From: Streptomyces sp. NBC_00440
GTDB lineage: Bacteria > Actinomycetota > Actinomycetes > Streptomycetales > Streptomycetaceae
DNA: 64,000 nt
Reading direction: 5' to 3'
Assembly (NCBI RefSeq): GCF_036014215.1
Contig: NZ_CP107921.1
Coordinates: forward strand, 7,375,501 to 7,439,500
Positions within the stretch are counted from its first letter, which is position 1. The number at the start of each line of letters is the position of its first letter. Position numbers and translations under genes: made by a program. A model generated the notes under the pieces. It saw only the letters and a list, made by a program, of their open reading frames with translations. It was not told where the DNA came from and did not search any database. Shown here one piece after another: positions 25,613 through 33,772 of the stretch.

Positions 25613-26356
25613 TCAGACCCCCAGGTGCTTGGCGAAGAAGGTCTCGACCCGCTCCCAGCCGTCGTTCGCCGCCGCCACGTTGTACGAGGGCCTGTCGGTG
25701 GAGAAGAACGCGTGACCTGCGCCCTCGTACGTGTGGAACTCGAAGTCCTTGCCGTGCTCCGTGAGGATCTGCTCCAGCTCGGCTACCTGCTCGGGGCCGG
25801 GGAAGCTGTCGTCGGCCCCGAAAAGGCCGAGCAGCGGAGCGCGCAGCCCGGGGAGCTCGCCGACCAGGTTGGTGACCTTCAGCGGGAAGCCCTCGGGCGG
25901 TGTTCCGGTGACGAACGCGCCGTAGCAGTCCACCGCCGCATCGAGGTCGAGACGGCAGGCGGCGAGTACGCTCTGCCGCCCGCCGGAGCAGTAACCGATC
26001 GTGCCCACCTTGCCGTTGGAGGTGGACAGCGCCCGCAGATACTCCGCTGCCCCGCCCACGTCACCCGCGAGACGGTCGTCCGGCACTCCGCCGGCCGCAC
26101 GGTTGGCGGCTGCCGCGTCGTCAGGGGCCGCGCCGGGCGCCTCGCGGTAGAAGAGGTTCGGGCAGACCGCGTCGTAGCCCAGCTCGGCGAACCTGCGGAC
26201 GATCTCCTTGCTGCCCCGGTCGTAACCGGGCATGTGGTGGATGACCACGACGCCGCCGCGCGGGGTTCCGCCCTGCGGGCGGGCCAGATATGCCTCGATC
26301 TCGTCGCCGTTGTGACCGGTGAGCCTGATGGTTTCCGCGGTTAGTGAGTCACTCAT
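25613..26356 (-). CDS. Dienelactone hydrolase family protein
   Basis: This is a 247-residue alpha/beta hydrolase of the dienelactone hydrolase group. The nucleophile elbow is GYCSGGR (Cys near residue 126), the acid is in FGADDSFPG, and the histidine is in GAGHAFFSTDRPSYN near residue 215: the Cys-Asp-His triad of the family. The oxyanion region VVVIHHMPGYD near residue 37 also fits. It probably opens a lactone or ester; the substrate is unknown. It lies between a LysR regulator (8 bp upstream) and a DUF6295 gene (2 bp downstream) on the same strand, forming a three-gene unit. Confidence 0.88.
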   Translation of the reverse strand: MSDSLTAETIRLTGHNGDEIEAYLARPQGGTPRGGVVVIHHMPGYDRGSKEIVRRFAELGYDAVCPNLFYREAPGAAPDDAAAANRAAGGVPDDRLAGDVGGAAEYLRALSTSNGKVGTIGYCSGGRQSVLAACRLDLDAAVDCYGAFVTGTPPEGFPLKVTNLVGELPGLRAPLLGLFGADDSFPGPEQVAELEQILTEHGKDFEFHTYEGAGHAFFSTDRPSYNVAAANDGWERVETFFAKHLGV

Positions 26357-26364
26357 GGGACCAG

Positions 26365-27309
26365 CTATATCACCGGATCCGAACCGGCCCGCGGCTGCCC
26401 GGCGGGAGAGTCCCGGGGCCAGCTGCCGGTCGTACGCAGCAGGGCGATGAAGGCCCGCTCGGCGGGGGAGAGAAGCCGGTCGCGCCGGCTCACCAGACTG
26501 ATCGGGCGGGACCGCGGCCGCGGGCCGACCGGCAGCACGGCCAGCGAACCCGCCCGTACATCACTGTCGACCGCGTGCTCGGAGATCAGCGTGAGCCCGA
26601 GACCGGCGGCCACACACTGCTTGACGGCCTCCGGGCCCCAGATGTCGCCGTGCGACACCTCCGTCAAGTCCCACTCGGCCAGCACCTGTTCCTGGAGTTC
26701 GCGGGTCTGTGAACCGGGCTCGCGCAGCAGGAACCGCGAGCCCGACAGCTCGGCGGGACGGACCTCGCCCGCACCCGCCAGCGGATGCGACGGCGCGGCG
26801 ACGAGCACCAGCCGCTCGTCCAGTACGTGTTCGACGACCAGCTGGGCCGTGGTGGGCGCCCCCGCCACCACCGCCACCCCGATTCCGCCTCCGGTCAGCC
26901 GTTCCAGCACTGCCTCGTTGTTGCCCACGAAGATGTCGCACTCGATGCCCGGATGCGCCGCCTGGTACCGGGCGAGGAGCGACGGCAGCAGATAGGTGCC
27001 GACCGTCGTCGTGCCGCCGATCAGCAGCCGGCCCGACGCCAGCCCGCTCACCTGCTGAACCGCGGCGACGGCCTCGTCGGCCAGCAGGAAGACCCGTTTG
27101 CCGTACTCGGCCAGGACCTCGCCCTCGGCGGTGGGGCGGGTGCGGGCGCCGGAGCGGTCCACCAGGGTGACCCGCAGGGACTGCTCCAGTCTGCGCACCT
27201 GGTTGGAGACGGACGGCTGGCTCATGTAGAGCTTCTGGGCCGCCGCCGAGAAGCCGTGGTGCTCGACCACTTGCATAAAGATCCACAATCGGTGGAGGTT
27301 GAGTTCCAC
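26365..27309 (-). CDS. LysR-family transcriptional regulator
   Basis: This is a 314-residue LysR regulator. The winged helix-turn-helix is at the N-terminus (LHRLWIFMQVVEHHGFSAAAQKLYMSQPSVSNQVRRLEQSL), followed by the two-lobed effector domain (GRLLIGGTTTVGTYLLPSLLARYQAAHPGI; VAAGLGLTLISE). GTG at 27309 is chosen because AGGAGG precedes it; an in-frame GTG 21 bp upstream is an alternative, and longer frames are not LysR-like. It is divergent from the phosphonoacetate hydrolase operon across about 200 bp and is followed by the dienelactone hydrolase gene. In Pseudomonas a LysR protein controls phosphonoacetate hydrolase, so control of the phn-like operon is likely here, but inferred. Confidence 0.87.
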   Translation of the reverse strand: MELNLHRLWIFMQVVEHHGFSAAAQKLYMSQPSVSNQVRRLEQSLRVTLVDRSGARTRPTAEGEVLAEYGKRVFLLADEAVAAVQQVSGLASGRLLIGGTTTVGTYLLPSLLARYQAAHPGIECDIFVGNNEAVLERLTGGGIGVAVVAGAPTTAQLVVEHVLDERLVLVAAPSHPLAGAGEVRPAELSGSRFLLREPGSQTRELQEQVLAEWDLTEVSHGDIWGPEAVKQCVAAGLGLTLISEHAVDSDVRAGSLAVLPVGPRPRSRPISLVSRRDRLLSPAERAFIALLRTTGSWPRDSPAGQPRAGSDPVI

Positions 27310-27514
27310 GGGCCTCCTGACGTTGCTCACCGACCGTCCGCGCGGCGAGCCTAGCGGCGAACGGCCCTGGTGGGGAGGGGGTGCACCGGCCCCTGCACAG
27401 CTATGGCCGCCATAGCGATTCCGGTGGTTCTCCACCGCCGGTGACGGGTGCTACCCATGAAAAGGAGAGCGGCAGCCACCGCTCCGGACTTCGACCTCAG
27501 GGGTGGATCCGTAC

Positions 27515-28780
27515 ATGAAGGAACCTGTTGCCGGACGGCTCGACGGGCTCGATGTGAACGGGCGTGGCTACGGCCGGCCCCGTCGGCCGGTCGTCGTGGT
27601 CTGCATCGACGGCAGTGAACCCGCCTACCATGAACGGGCGGTGGCGGACGGCCGGATGCCCTTCCTGGAACGCATGGTGCAGGACGGCAGCGATCTGCGC
27701 GCCGACTGCACCATGCCGTCCTTCACCAACCCCAACAACCTGTCCATCGCCACCGGCACACCACCCTCGGTGCACGGCATCTGCGGCAACTACTTCTACG
27801 ACACCGAGTCCGGTACCGAGATCATGATGAACGACCCGGCACTGCTGCGGGTGCCCACGCTCTTCGCCGCGTTCTCGGCGGCCGGCGCGAAGGTCGCCGT
27901 CATCACGGCCAAGGACAAACTGCGCAGGCTGCTGGGGCGCGACCTGGTCGACGGCATGTGCTTCTCCGCCGAGAAGGCCGACCAGGTCACGGAGGAGGAG
28001 AACGGCATCAGCAAGGTGCTGGAGCGCGTCGGCGCCGAGCTGCCCTCCGTGTACAGCGCCGGGCTCAGTGAACTGGTCATGGCAGCCGGTACGGACGTCC
28101 TGGAGCAGGAGCGGCCGGACCTCATGTACCTCTCGCTCACCGACTACATCCAGCACAAGCACGCACCGGGCTCGCCCGTCGCCAACGACTTCTACGCGAT
28201 GCTCGACGGCTACTTCGAGCGGATCGACGCACTCGGCGCCGTCCTGGTCGTCACCGCCGACCACGGGATGAACGCCAAGAGCGACGCCGGGGGCGACGCC
28301 CGGGTGGTGTTCCTCCAGGACGTCCTCGACGCACGGCTCGGCGAGGGGACGGCGCGGGTCGTGCTGCCCATCACCGACCCGTACACCGTGCACCACGGGG
28401 CGCTCGGCTCGTACGCGACCGTGCATCTGCCCGCCGCCACCGACGTTGCGCCGCTGGTCGCCGCGCTCACCACGCTGGACGGTGTGGACACCGTCCTCAC
28501 CCGTGCACAGGCCTGCGAGCGCTTCGAGCTGCCGCCGGACCGGATCGGCGACATCGTCGTCATCGCCGAACGCAACACAGCGCTGGGCACGACCCCGGCC
28601 CGCCACGACATCTCCGGCTTCGAGGAGCCGCTGCGCTCGCACGGCGGGCTGACGGAGCAGCGCGTGCCGTTCCTGGTCAACGCCCCGACCGGGCCACTCC
28701 CCGAGGGCCACCGGCTCCGGAACTTCGACGCCTTCTGGGTGGGCACCGCACTCGCGGCGGACCGGCCGCTCACCGCCTGA
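27515..28780 (+). CDS. phnA: Phosphonoacetate hydrolase
   Basis: This 421-residue enzyme of the alkaline phosphatase superfamily splits the C-P bond of phosphonoacetate to acetate and phosphate with two zinc ions. Metal and nucleophile sites visible in order are the Asp of VVCIDGSEPAY, the Thr of MPSFTNPNNLSIATG, Asp and His of LTDYIQHKH, Asp-His of VTADHGMN, and HISGNY-like VHGICGNYFYD, all characteristic of PhnA rather than of general phosphodiesterases. The ATG at 27515 has a GGGGTGG upstream; GTG at 27503 in the same frame is possible. It is first in an operon with an MFS carrier and an FAD oxidoreductase linked to phosphonate breakdown. Confidence 0.88.
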   Translation: MKEPVAGRLDGLDVNGRGYGRPRRPVVVVCIDGSEPAYHERAVADGRMPFLERMVQDGSDLRADCTMPSFTNPNNLSIATGTPPSVHGICGNYFYDTESGTEIMMNDPALLRVPTLFAAFSAAGAKVAVITAKDKLRRLLGRDLVDGMCFSAEKADQVTEEENGISKVLERVGAELPSVYSAGLSELVMAAGTDVLEQERPDLMYLSLTDYIQHKHAPGSPVANDFYAMLDGYFERIDALGAVLVVTADHGMNAKSDAGGDARVVFLQDVLDARLGEGTARVVLPITDPYTVHHGALGSYATVHLPAATDVAPLVAALTTLDGVDTVLTRAQACERFELPPDRIGDIVVIAERNTALGTTPARHDISGFEEPLRSHGGLTEQRVPFLVNAPTGPLPEGHRLRNFDAFWVGTALAADRPLTA

Positions 28781-28823
28781 CCGGACTGGACAGGACAGCC
28801 CATGAATCTCCGCGATTCCCGGA

Positions 28824-28889
28824 ACTCCTCGACTCCTGAGACTCCTCGATCTCCGAAACTGCTCGATCCTGAAACTGCTCGATCCTGAA
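28824..28889. repeat. Four degenerate 16-17-bp tandem repeats
   Basis: Units of the type ACTGCTCGATCCTGAA (the last two identical, the first two diverged) lie in the 236-bp gap between the hydrolase and MFS genes. A 28-codon frame starting with ATG at 28802 crosses them (MNLRDSRNSSTPETPRSP...). It has no ribosome site and may be chance; a leader role cannot be excluded. Confidence 0.7.
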
Positions 28890-29016
28890 ACGAACGCTCC
28901 CACCACTGACCCGGCCCCGGCGTGCGCTGTCGAGGCGCGCGCCGGGGCCGAGCCATGTCCAGGTACGACTCCGATCCCTCACCCCGCACTCACCGCGCCG
29001 AGGACAGGACACCGCC

Positions 29017-30426
29017 ATGGCAGACACCCCACTCCAGCAACCACCACCGACCGGCACCCCCGTCACCACACGTGAAGCGCTCGACGAGGTCTCACCGCTG
29101 CTCCGTTCCGCGCGCGCCCGCCGCTGGCGGCGGCAGATCTTCGCGATCACCTGGCTCGCGTACGTCGGCTTCTACTTCGTCCGGCAGGCGTTCTCCGTGG
29201 CCAAGCTGGGCATCCTGGACGACCCCTCGGTGAACACGGTGCTCACCGAGCATGTCCTCGGCATCATCGACGCGGTCTATCTCGCGGCCTACGCGGCCGG
29301 GCAGTTCCTCTGGGGCATGTGGGCCGACCGGTTCGGGCCGCGCGTGGTCGTGATCGGCGGGATGGCCGGTGCCATCGCCGCGGCCTGTCTGATGGGGCTC
29401 AACAGCGCGCTCCTGGTGTTCGGCGGCGCCATGGTGATCCAGGGGTTGTCCCAGTCGGCGGGGTGGGCGCCCCTCTGCAAGAACATGGGGAACTTCTTCG
29501 CTGTGGGGGAGCGGGGCCGGGTGCTCGGTGTGTGGAGCACCAACTACGCGTTCGGCGGGCTCGTGGCCCCGCCGTTCCTCGGGTGGATCGCCTACTCGGT
29601 GCTCGACAGCTGGCGGGCCGCCTTCCTCGCCGGCGCCGCCACCCTCGCCGTCGTACTCCTGCTGTTCGTGCTCCTCCAGCGCAACTCCCCCCGCGACGTG
29701 GGACTGCCGGATCCCACCGACCCCACCGATCCCGTAGAAATCGCAGAGCCCACCAACCCCGCAGAGCCCACGGAACCCAGCCTCAGCCCCGGGCCCGGAG
29801 CGGGCAGCGAGCCGCGCCGCTCGGCCGTCGGGCTCTACCGTGAAACCCTGCGCGACCGCATGGTGCTGACCCTCGGCCTCTGCTACTTCCTTCTCAAGCC
29901 CGCCCGTTACGCCATCCTGCTCTGGGGGCCGGTCATCGTCAGCCACCGGCTGCCCGAGATCAACAAGGTCGGCGCCACACTCATCCCCATCGCGTTCGGC
30001 GTCACCGGCGTCCTCGCCCCGATCCTGGTGGGCTGGGTCTCCGACCGGCTGTTCCGGTCCCGCCGGGTGCCGGCATGCGTCCTCGCCCTGGGCGTACTGA
30101 CCGCGGCCCTCGCCCTGTTCATGCCGCTCACCGCGGCCGGCAGCGTCGGCGTGATGATCGCCGTTCTCGCCGTGATCGGACTCGCCGTGTACGCGGCCGA
30201 CGCGATGATCTCCTGTGTCGCCGCCGTGGACTTCGGCAGCGCCAAGGGCGCGGGAACCGCCGCAGGGCTGGTCAACGGCTGCGGCTCGGTGGGTGCCATC
30301 CTCGGCGGCCTGCTCCCCGGATTCCTCTCCGGCGGTGTGCTGTTCACCGGCTTCGCGGGGGCCGCGCTCCTCGCCGGACTGCTGATGCTCCCGCACTGGA
30401 ACCGCGTACCGCGCCCCGCGTCCTGA
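29017..30426 (+). CDS. MFS transporter, organophosphate/phosphonate (UhpC/GlpT-like) type
   Basis: This 469-residue twelve-helix carrier resembles the glycerol-3-phosphate/hexose-phosphate antiporter group: WLAYVGFYFVRQAFSVAKLGIL in the first helix, QFLWGMWADRFGPRVVVIGG as motif A, and GWAPLCKNMGNFFAVGERGRVLGVWSTNYAFGG near residue 150. A proline/glutamate-rich loop (about residues 230-260) separates the two halves. It lies between phosphonoacetate hydrolase and an FAD oxidoreductase of the phosphonate type, so it most likely imports phosphonoacetate or a related phosphonate. Confidence 0.85.
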   Translation: MADTPLQQPPPTGTPVTTREALDEVSPLLRSARARRWRRQIFAITWLAYVGFYFVRQAFSVAKLGILDDPSVNTVLTEHVLGIIDAVYLAAYAAGQFLWGMWADRFGPRVVVIGGMAGAIAAACLMGLNSALLVFGGAMVIQGLSQSAGWAPLCKNMGNFFAVGERGRVLGVWSTNYAFGGLVAPPFLGWIAYSVLDSWRAAFLAGAATLAVVLLLFVLLQRNSPRDVGLPDPTDPTDPVEIAEPTNPAEPTEPSLSPGPGAGSEPRRSAVGLYRETLRDRMVLTLGLCYFLLKPARYAILLWGPVIVSHRLPEINKVGATLIPIAFGVTGVLAPILVGWVSDRLFRSRRVPACVLALGVLTAALALFMPLTAAGSVGVMIAVLAVIGLAVYAADAMISCVAAVDFGSAKGAGTAAGLVNGCGSVGAILGGLLPGFLSGGVLFTGFAGAALLAGLLMLPHWNRVPRPAS

Positions 30427-30456
30427 GCCTCCTGCACCCATCGAGAAGGAGATCCC

Positions 30457-31590
30457 ATGACTGTCAACCGTGCCGACACCGCCGTCGTCGGCGGAGGCAT
30501 CGTCGGCCTCGCCCACGCGCTCGCCGCAGCCCGCCGGGGGGACCGCGTCGTCCTGTTCGAGCGCGACGACTTCGCCGTCGGTGCCTCCATCCGTAACTTC
30601 GGCATGATCTGGTCGATCGGCCAGCAGCGCGGCGAGGTCTACGAACGCGCCCTGCGGACCCGCGAGATCTGGCTGGAGATAGCCGCCAAGTCCGGTCTCT
30701 GGGCCGCACCGACCGGATCACTGCACCTCGCACACCACCCCGACGAGGTCGCGGTACTCGAAGAGTTCCTCGCGATCACGCCGCCGGCCCGGGACCGCGG
30801 CGCCCGGATGATCACCGCAGCCGAGACCCGTGAGCGCAGCGCCACCGCGCGCACCGACGGCTTGCTCGCCGCGATGTGGAGCCCGACCGAACTCAACGTC
30901 GACCCGCGGCTCGCCATCCCGGCGGTCGCCAGGCACCTGGTGACCGAGTACGGCGTCGACATCCGGTTCGGCACGACCGTACGCGGCATCTCGCTGCCGA
31001 CGGTCTCCACCACCGAGGGCGAGTGGCACGCCGACCGGGTCTATGTGTGCAGCGGCAACGACTTCGCGACGCTGTACCCCGAAGTCTTCGCCCGGAGCGG
31101 TCTGATGCGGTGCAAGCTCCAGATGATGCGCACCGGGGCCCAGCCGGCCGGCTGGCAGCTCGGCCCGATGCTCTGCGGCGGGCTGACTCTCCTGCACTAC
31201 GCGGCCTTCGACGACTGCGTGTCGAAGGCCGCGCTGGCGGCCCGGATGGGCGAGGAACTGCCCTTCCACCGGGAGAACGGCGTCCACGTCCTGCTCTCCC
31301 AGACCGCGGACGGTCGGCTGACGATCGGCGACAGCCATGCGTACGCCAAGACCCTCCACCCCTTCGAGAGCGAGGAGATCAACGAGGCGGTCGTCGACTA
31401 TCTGGGCACCTTCGCGCAGTTGCCCAACCCGGCCATCACCGAGCGCTGGAGCGGCTACTACCCGTCTCTGCGGGACGGGCGTACGCAACTGGTGGCCGAG
31501 CCCGAACCGGGCGTCACCGTCGTGAACGGCGTCGGCGGCGCCGGGATGACGCTGTCGTTCGGCCTGGCCGAGGAGATCGTCGGCCGCTGA
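30457..31590 (+). CDS. FAD-dependent oxidoreductase, phosphonate-associated (TIGR03364-like)
   Basis: This 377-residue DAO-type flavoprotein opens with VVGGGIVGLAHALAAARRG and carries SIRNFGMIWSIGQQRGE near residue 45, a sequence typical of the TIGR03364 family found beside phosphonate-degrading genes. The FAD site closes at GVGGAGMTLSFGLAEEIVG at the C-terminus. Family members are thought to oxidise aminoethylphosphonate-type amines to phosphonoacetaldehyde. That product, once oxidised to phosphonoacetate, would feed the hydrolase encoded upstream. A dedicated phosphonoacetaldehyde dehydrogenase is not visible in this operon. AAGGAG precedes the ATG. Confidence 0.82.
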   Translation: MTVNRADTAVVGGGIVGLAHALAAARRGDRVVLFERDDFAVGASIRNFGMIWSIGQQRGEVYERALRTREIWLEIAAKSGLWAAPTGSLHLAHHPDEVAVLEEFLAITPPARDRGARMITAAETRERSATARTDGLLAAMWSPTELNVDPRLAIPAVARHLVTEYGVDIRFGTTVRGISLPTVSTTEGEWHADRVYVCSGNDFATLYPEVFARSGLMRCKLQMMRTGAQPAGWQLGPMLCGGLTLLHYAAFDDCVSKAALAARMGEELPFHRENGVHVLLSQTADGRLTIGDSHAYAKTLHPFESEEINEAVVDYLGTFAQLPNPAITERWSGYYPSLRDGRTQLVAEPEPGVTVVNGVGGAGMTLSFGLAEEIVGR

Positions 31591-31613
31591 TACCGGCCCA
31601 CCCGGCCACCAGA

Positions 31614-31643
31614 TGCCGCTCACCGGAGATCCGGTGAGCGGCA
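31614..31643 (+). terminator. Terminator of the phosphonate operon
   Basis: A perfect 13-bp inverted repeat (TGCCGCTCACCGG) with loop AGAT begins 24 bp after the oxidoreductase stop. Confidence 0.85.
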
Positions 31644-31700
31644 CCGCCGCTCCCTGCCACCAAGGGCTTGTCCGGGCGCGATCAGTGATTTTGCCCGGTG

Positions 31701-31788
31701 TTTGGTCCAGTCCGGATCCCCCAGCGTCAGGCCCATGACAACGTCGCCTTTGAGGGAATTGGTCTAGTCCTCACTTGGTCCAGACTAT
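31701..31788 (+). promoter_or_regulatory. Three TGGTC(C/T)AG boxes upstream of the chitinase (DasR/chitinase-type direct repeats)
   Basis: Sites at 31701-31716, 31758-31773 and 31773-31788 each contain TGGTCCAG or TGGTCTAG followed by a partial inverse. They resemble both the 12-bp direct repeats of Streptomyces chitinase promoters and half-conserved DasR operators (ACTGGTCTAGACCACT type). The last two are spaced by 16 bp and abut the -35 element, so regulation by chitin-derived sugars is likely. Confidence 0.7.
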
Positions 31789-31816
31789 TGACGCGCCCTT
31801 CAGCTGCGGATATCTC
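31788..31816 (+). promoter_or_regulatory. Chitinase promoter
   Basis: TTGACG and TATCTC are separated by exactly 17 bp and lie directly after the TGGTC boxes, 56 bp before the GTG start. Confidence 0.65.
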
Positions 31817-31871
31817 CTTACCAACCGTGCTGCGCGAGCCGGTGTGGCACATCCGCCATCTGGAGGTCCCC

Positions 31872-33623
31872 GTGCAATCCAGGAAGAGAACGCTCATGGC
31901 CGCCGCCATGAGCGCGGCGCTGGCCGCGGGAGTGCTCACCGCACTCGCAGCCGGCGTCTCCGGCGCCCAGGCGGACGCCGCGTCCGCCGCCAAGCCCGTG
32001 GCTGCCGCCGCGAGCAGCGGGGGCGTCAAGATCGCGTACTACGACCAGTGGAGCGTGTACGGCAACGCCTTCTACCCCAAGAACCTCGACACCGAGGGGA
32101 TCGCGGGCAAGCTGGACATCCTCAACTACTCGTTCGAGAACATCGACCCGAGCAGCCACACCTGTTTCGAGGCGACCAAGGCGTCCGACTCGACGAACGA
32201 GAGCGACCCGAACGCCGGGGACGGCGCGGGCGATGCCTTCGCCGACTACCAGAAGTCCTTCGGCGCCGACATCAGCGTGAACGGTGTCGCCGACAAGTGG
32301 GACCAGCCGATCGTCGGCAACTTCAACCAGCTCAAAGAGCTGAAGGCGAAATACCCCAAGCTGAAGATCGTCGCGTCGATCGGCGGCTGGACGTACTCCA
32401 AGTACTTCTCCGACGCGGCCGCGACCGACGCGAGCCGCAAGAAGCTCGTCAGCTCCTGCATCGACATGTTCATCAAGGGAAACCTGCCGGTGCAGGGCGG
32501 TTACGGCGGCGACGGCTCCGCGGCCGGCATCTTCGACGGCTTCGACATCGACTGGGAGTACCCCGGCTCGCCCAACGGGCATACGGGCAACCACTACAGC
32601 ACTGCGGACAAGGCGAACTACACCAAGCTGATGGCCGAGTTCCGCACCGAGCTGGATGCCTACGGCGCTGCCAACGGCGGCAAGAAGATGCTGCTCACCG
32701 CGGCGCTGCCGGCCGGCCAGGACAAGATCGCGAACCTTGAGACCGACAAGCTCGGCCAGTACCTCGACTACGCGAACGTCATGACGTACGACATGCACGG
32801 CGCCTGGGACGCGACCGGCCCGACCAACCACCAGGACCCGACGTACGTGTCGCCCGACGACCCGTCGACGCCGATCCCGCCCGGAACCGAGAAGTACTCC
32901 ACCGACAACGCCATCAAGGCGTGGACCACGGGTGACCCGGCCTACGGCATCCCCGGTGGATTCCCGGCCGACAAGATCACCATGGGCTATCCGCTGTACT
33001 ACCGGGGCTGGACCGGCGTTTCGGCAGGGAGCAACCACGGCCTGTACCAGCCGGCCACCGGACCGGCACCGGCGCGCGGCATCAGTCAGGTCCCGGGGAC
33101 CGCGTACTACAAGGAACTGACGGGCATCGTCGCCAACCCGTCCACCACGTTCTACGACGCGGCCTCACAGTCCAACTACTTCTACAACGGTACGGAGTTC
33201 TGGACAGGCCTGGGCGACCAGAGCATCCAGGCCAAGGCGGACTACGCGCACTGCCACGGCCTGGCCGGCTCGATGATGTACTCCCTGCTCGACCTCGACC
33301 CCGCAGCCACCCTGTTCAACAAGATCGTTTCCGCGACGAACGGGTCCGCGTCCGAGTGCTCGTCGCCCCCGACGACGCCCCCGACCACGCCGCCCCCGAC
33401 CACGCCGCCTCCCACCACGCCGCCTCCCACCACGCCGCCTCCCACCACTCCGCCCCCGTCCGGCACCTGCACCTCGCCGTCCTGGAGCGCTTCCGAGGTC
33501 TACGTCGGTGGCAAGCAGATCTCCTGGAAGGGCCACAACTGGAAGGCCAAGTGGTGGACCACCAATGAGGAGCCGGGCACCACGGGCGACTGGGGGGCCT
33601 GGCAGGACCTGGGCGCCTGCTGA
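31872..33623 (+). CDS. Secreted GH18 chitinase with C-terminal chitin-binding module
   Basis: This 583-residue exported enzyme cleaves chitin internally. The signal peptide occupies the first ~40 residues (LMAAAMSAALAAGVLTALAAG...AQADA). The GH18 barrel shows SIGGWTYSKYF near residue 165 and the catalytic DxxDxDxE as FDGFDIDWE near residue 221, plus MTYDMHGAWD near 305. A (PTTPP)n linker of about 30 residues leads to a CBM5/12 module at about 540-583 (VYVGGKQISW, WKAKWWTTNEEPG). GTG at 31872 is chosen because GGAGG lies 5 bases before it; the longer frame covers the promoter. It is under the TGGTC boxes and precedes a second GH18 gene. Confidence 0.92.
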   Translation: MQSRKRTLMAAAMSAALAAGVLTALAAGVSGAQADAASAAKPVAAAASSGGVKIAYYDQWSVYGNAFYPKNLDTEGIAGKLDILNYSFENIDPSSHTCFEATKASDSTNESDPNAGDGAGDAFADYQKSFGADISVNGVADKWDQPIVGNFNQLKELKAKYPKLKIVASIGGWTYSKYFSDAAATDASRKKLVSSCIDMFIKGNLPVQGGYGGDGSAAGIFDGFDIDWEYPGSPNGHTGNHYSTADKANYTKLMAEFRTELDAYGAANGGKKMLLTAALPAGQDKIANLETDKLGQYLDYANVMTYDMHGAWDATGPTNHQDPTYVSPDDPSTPIPPGTEKYSTDNAIKAWTTGDPAYGIPGGFPADKITMGYPLYYRGWTGVSAGSNHGLYQPATGPAPARGISQVPGTAYYKELTGIVANPSTTFYDAASQSNYFYNGTEFWTGLGDQSIQAKADYAHCHGLAGSMMYSLLDLDPAATLFNKIVSATNGSASECSSPPTTPPTTPPPTTPPPTTPPPTTPPPTTPPPSGTCTSPSWSASEVYVGGKQISWKGHNWKAKWWTTNEEPGTTGDWGAWQDLGAC

Positions 33624-33636
33624 TCACTCCGCAACT

Positions 33637-33698
33637 CCCGCGATGCCCGGCCGGGCCCTTCCAGCCCCCACCTGTTCGGGCCCGCCGGGCATCGCGGG
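33637..33698 (+). terminator. Long hairpin after the first chitinase
   Basis: Perfect 15-bp arms, CCCGCGATGCCCGGC and its inverse, with further GGGCCC pairing inside a long loop, 13 bp after the stop. Confidence 0.75.
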
Positions 33699-33772
33699 CC
33701 CCTGGAGCCGTAGACGCGCACCGCGCTTCCGCTCCCTCCCATCCCTCCAACCGGTGTTCTCAGGAGACTCTT

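Noticed and set aside
33360..33465. CRISPR-like or minisatellite array
   Set aside because: It is the PTTPP linker of the chitinase, read in frame.
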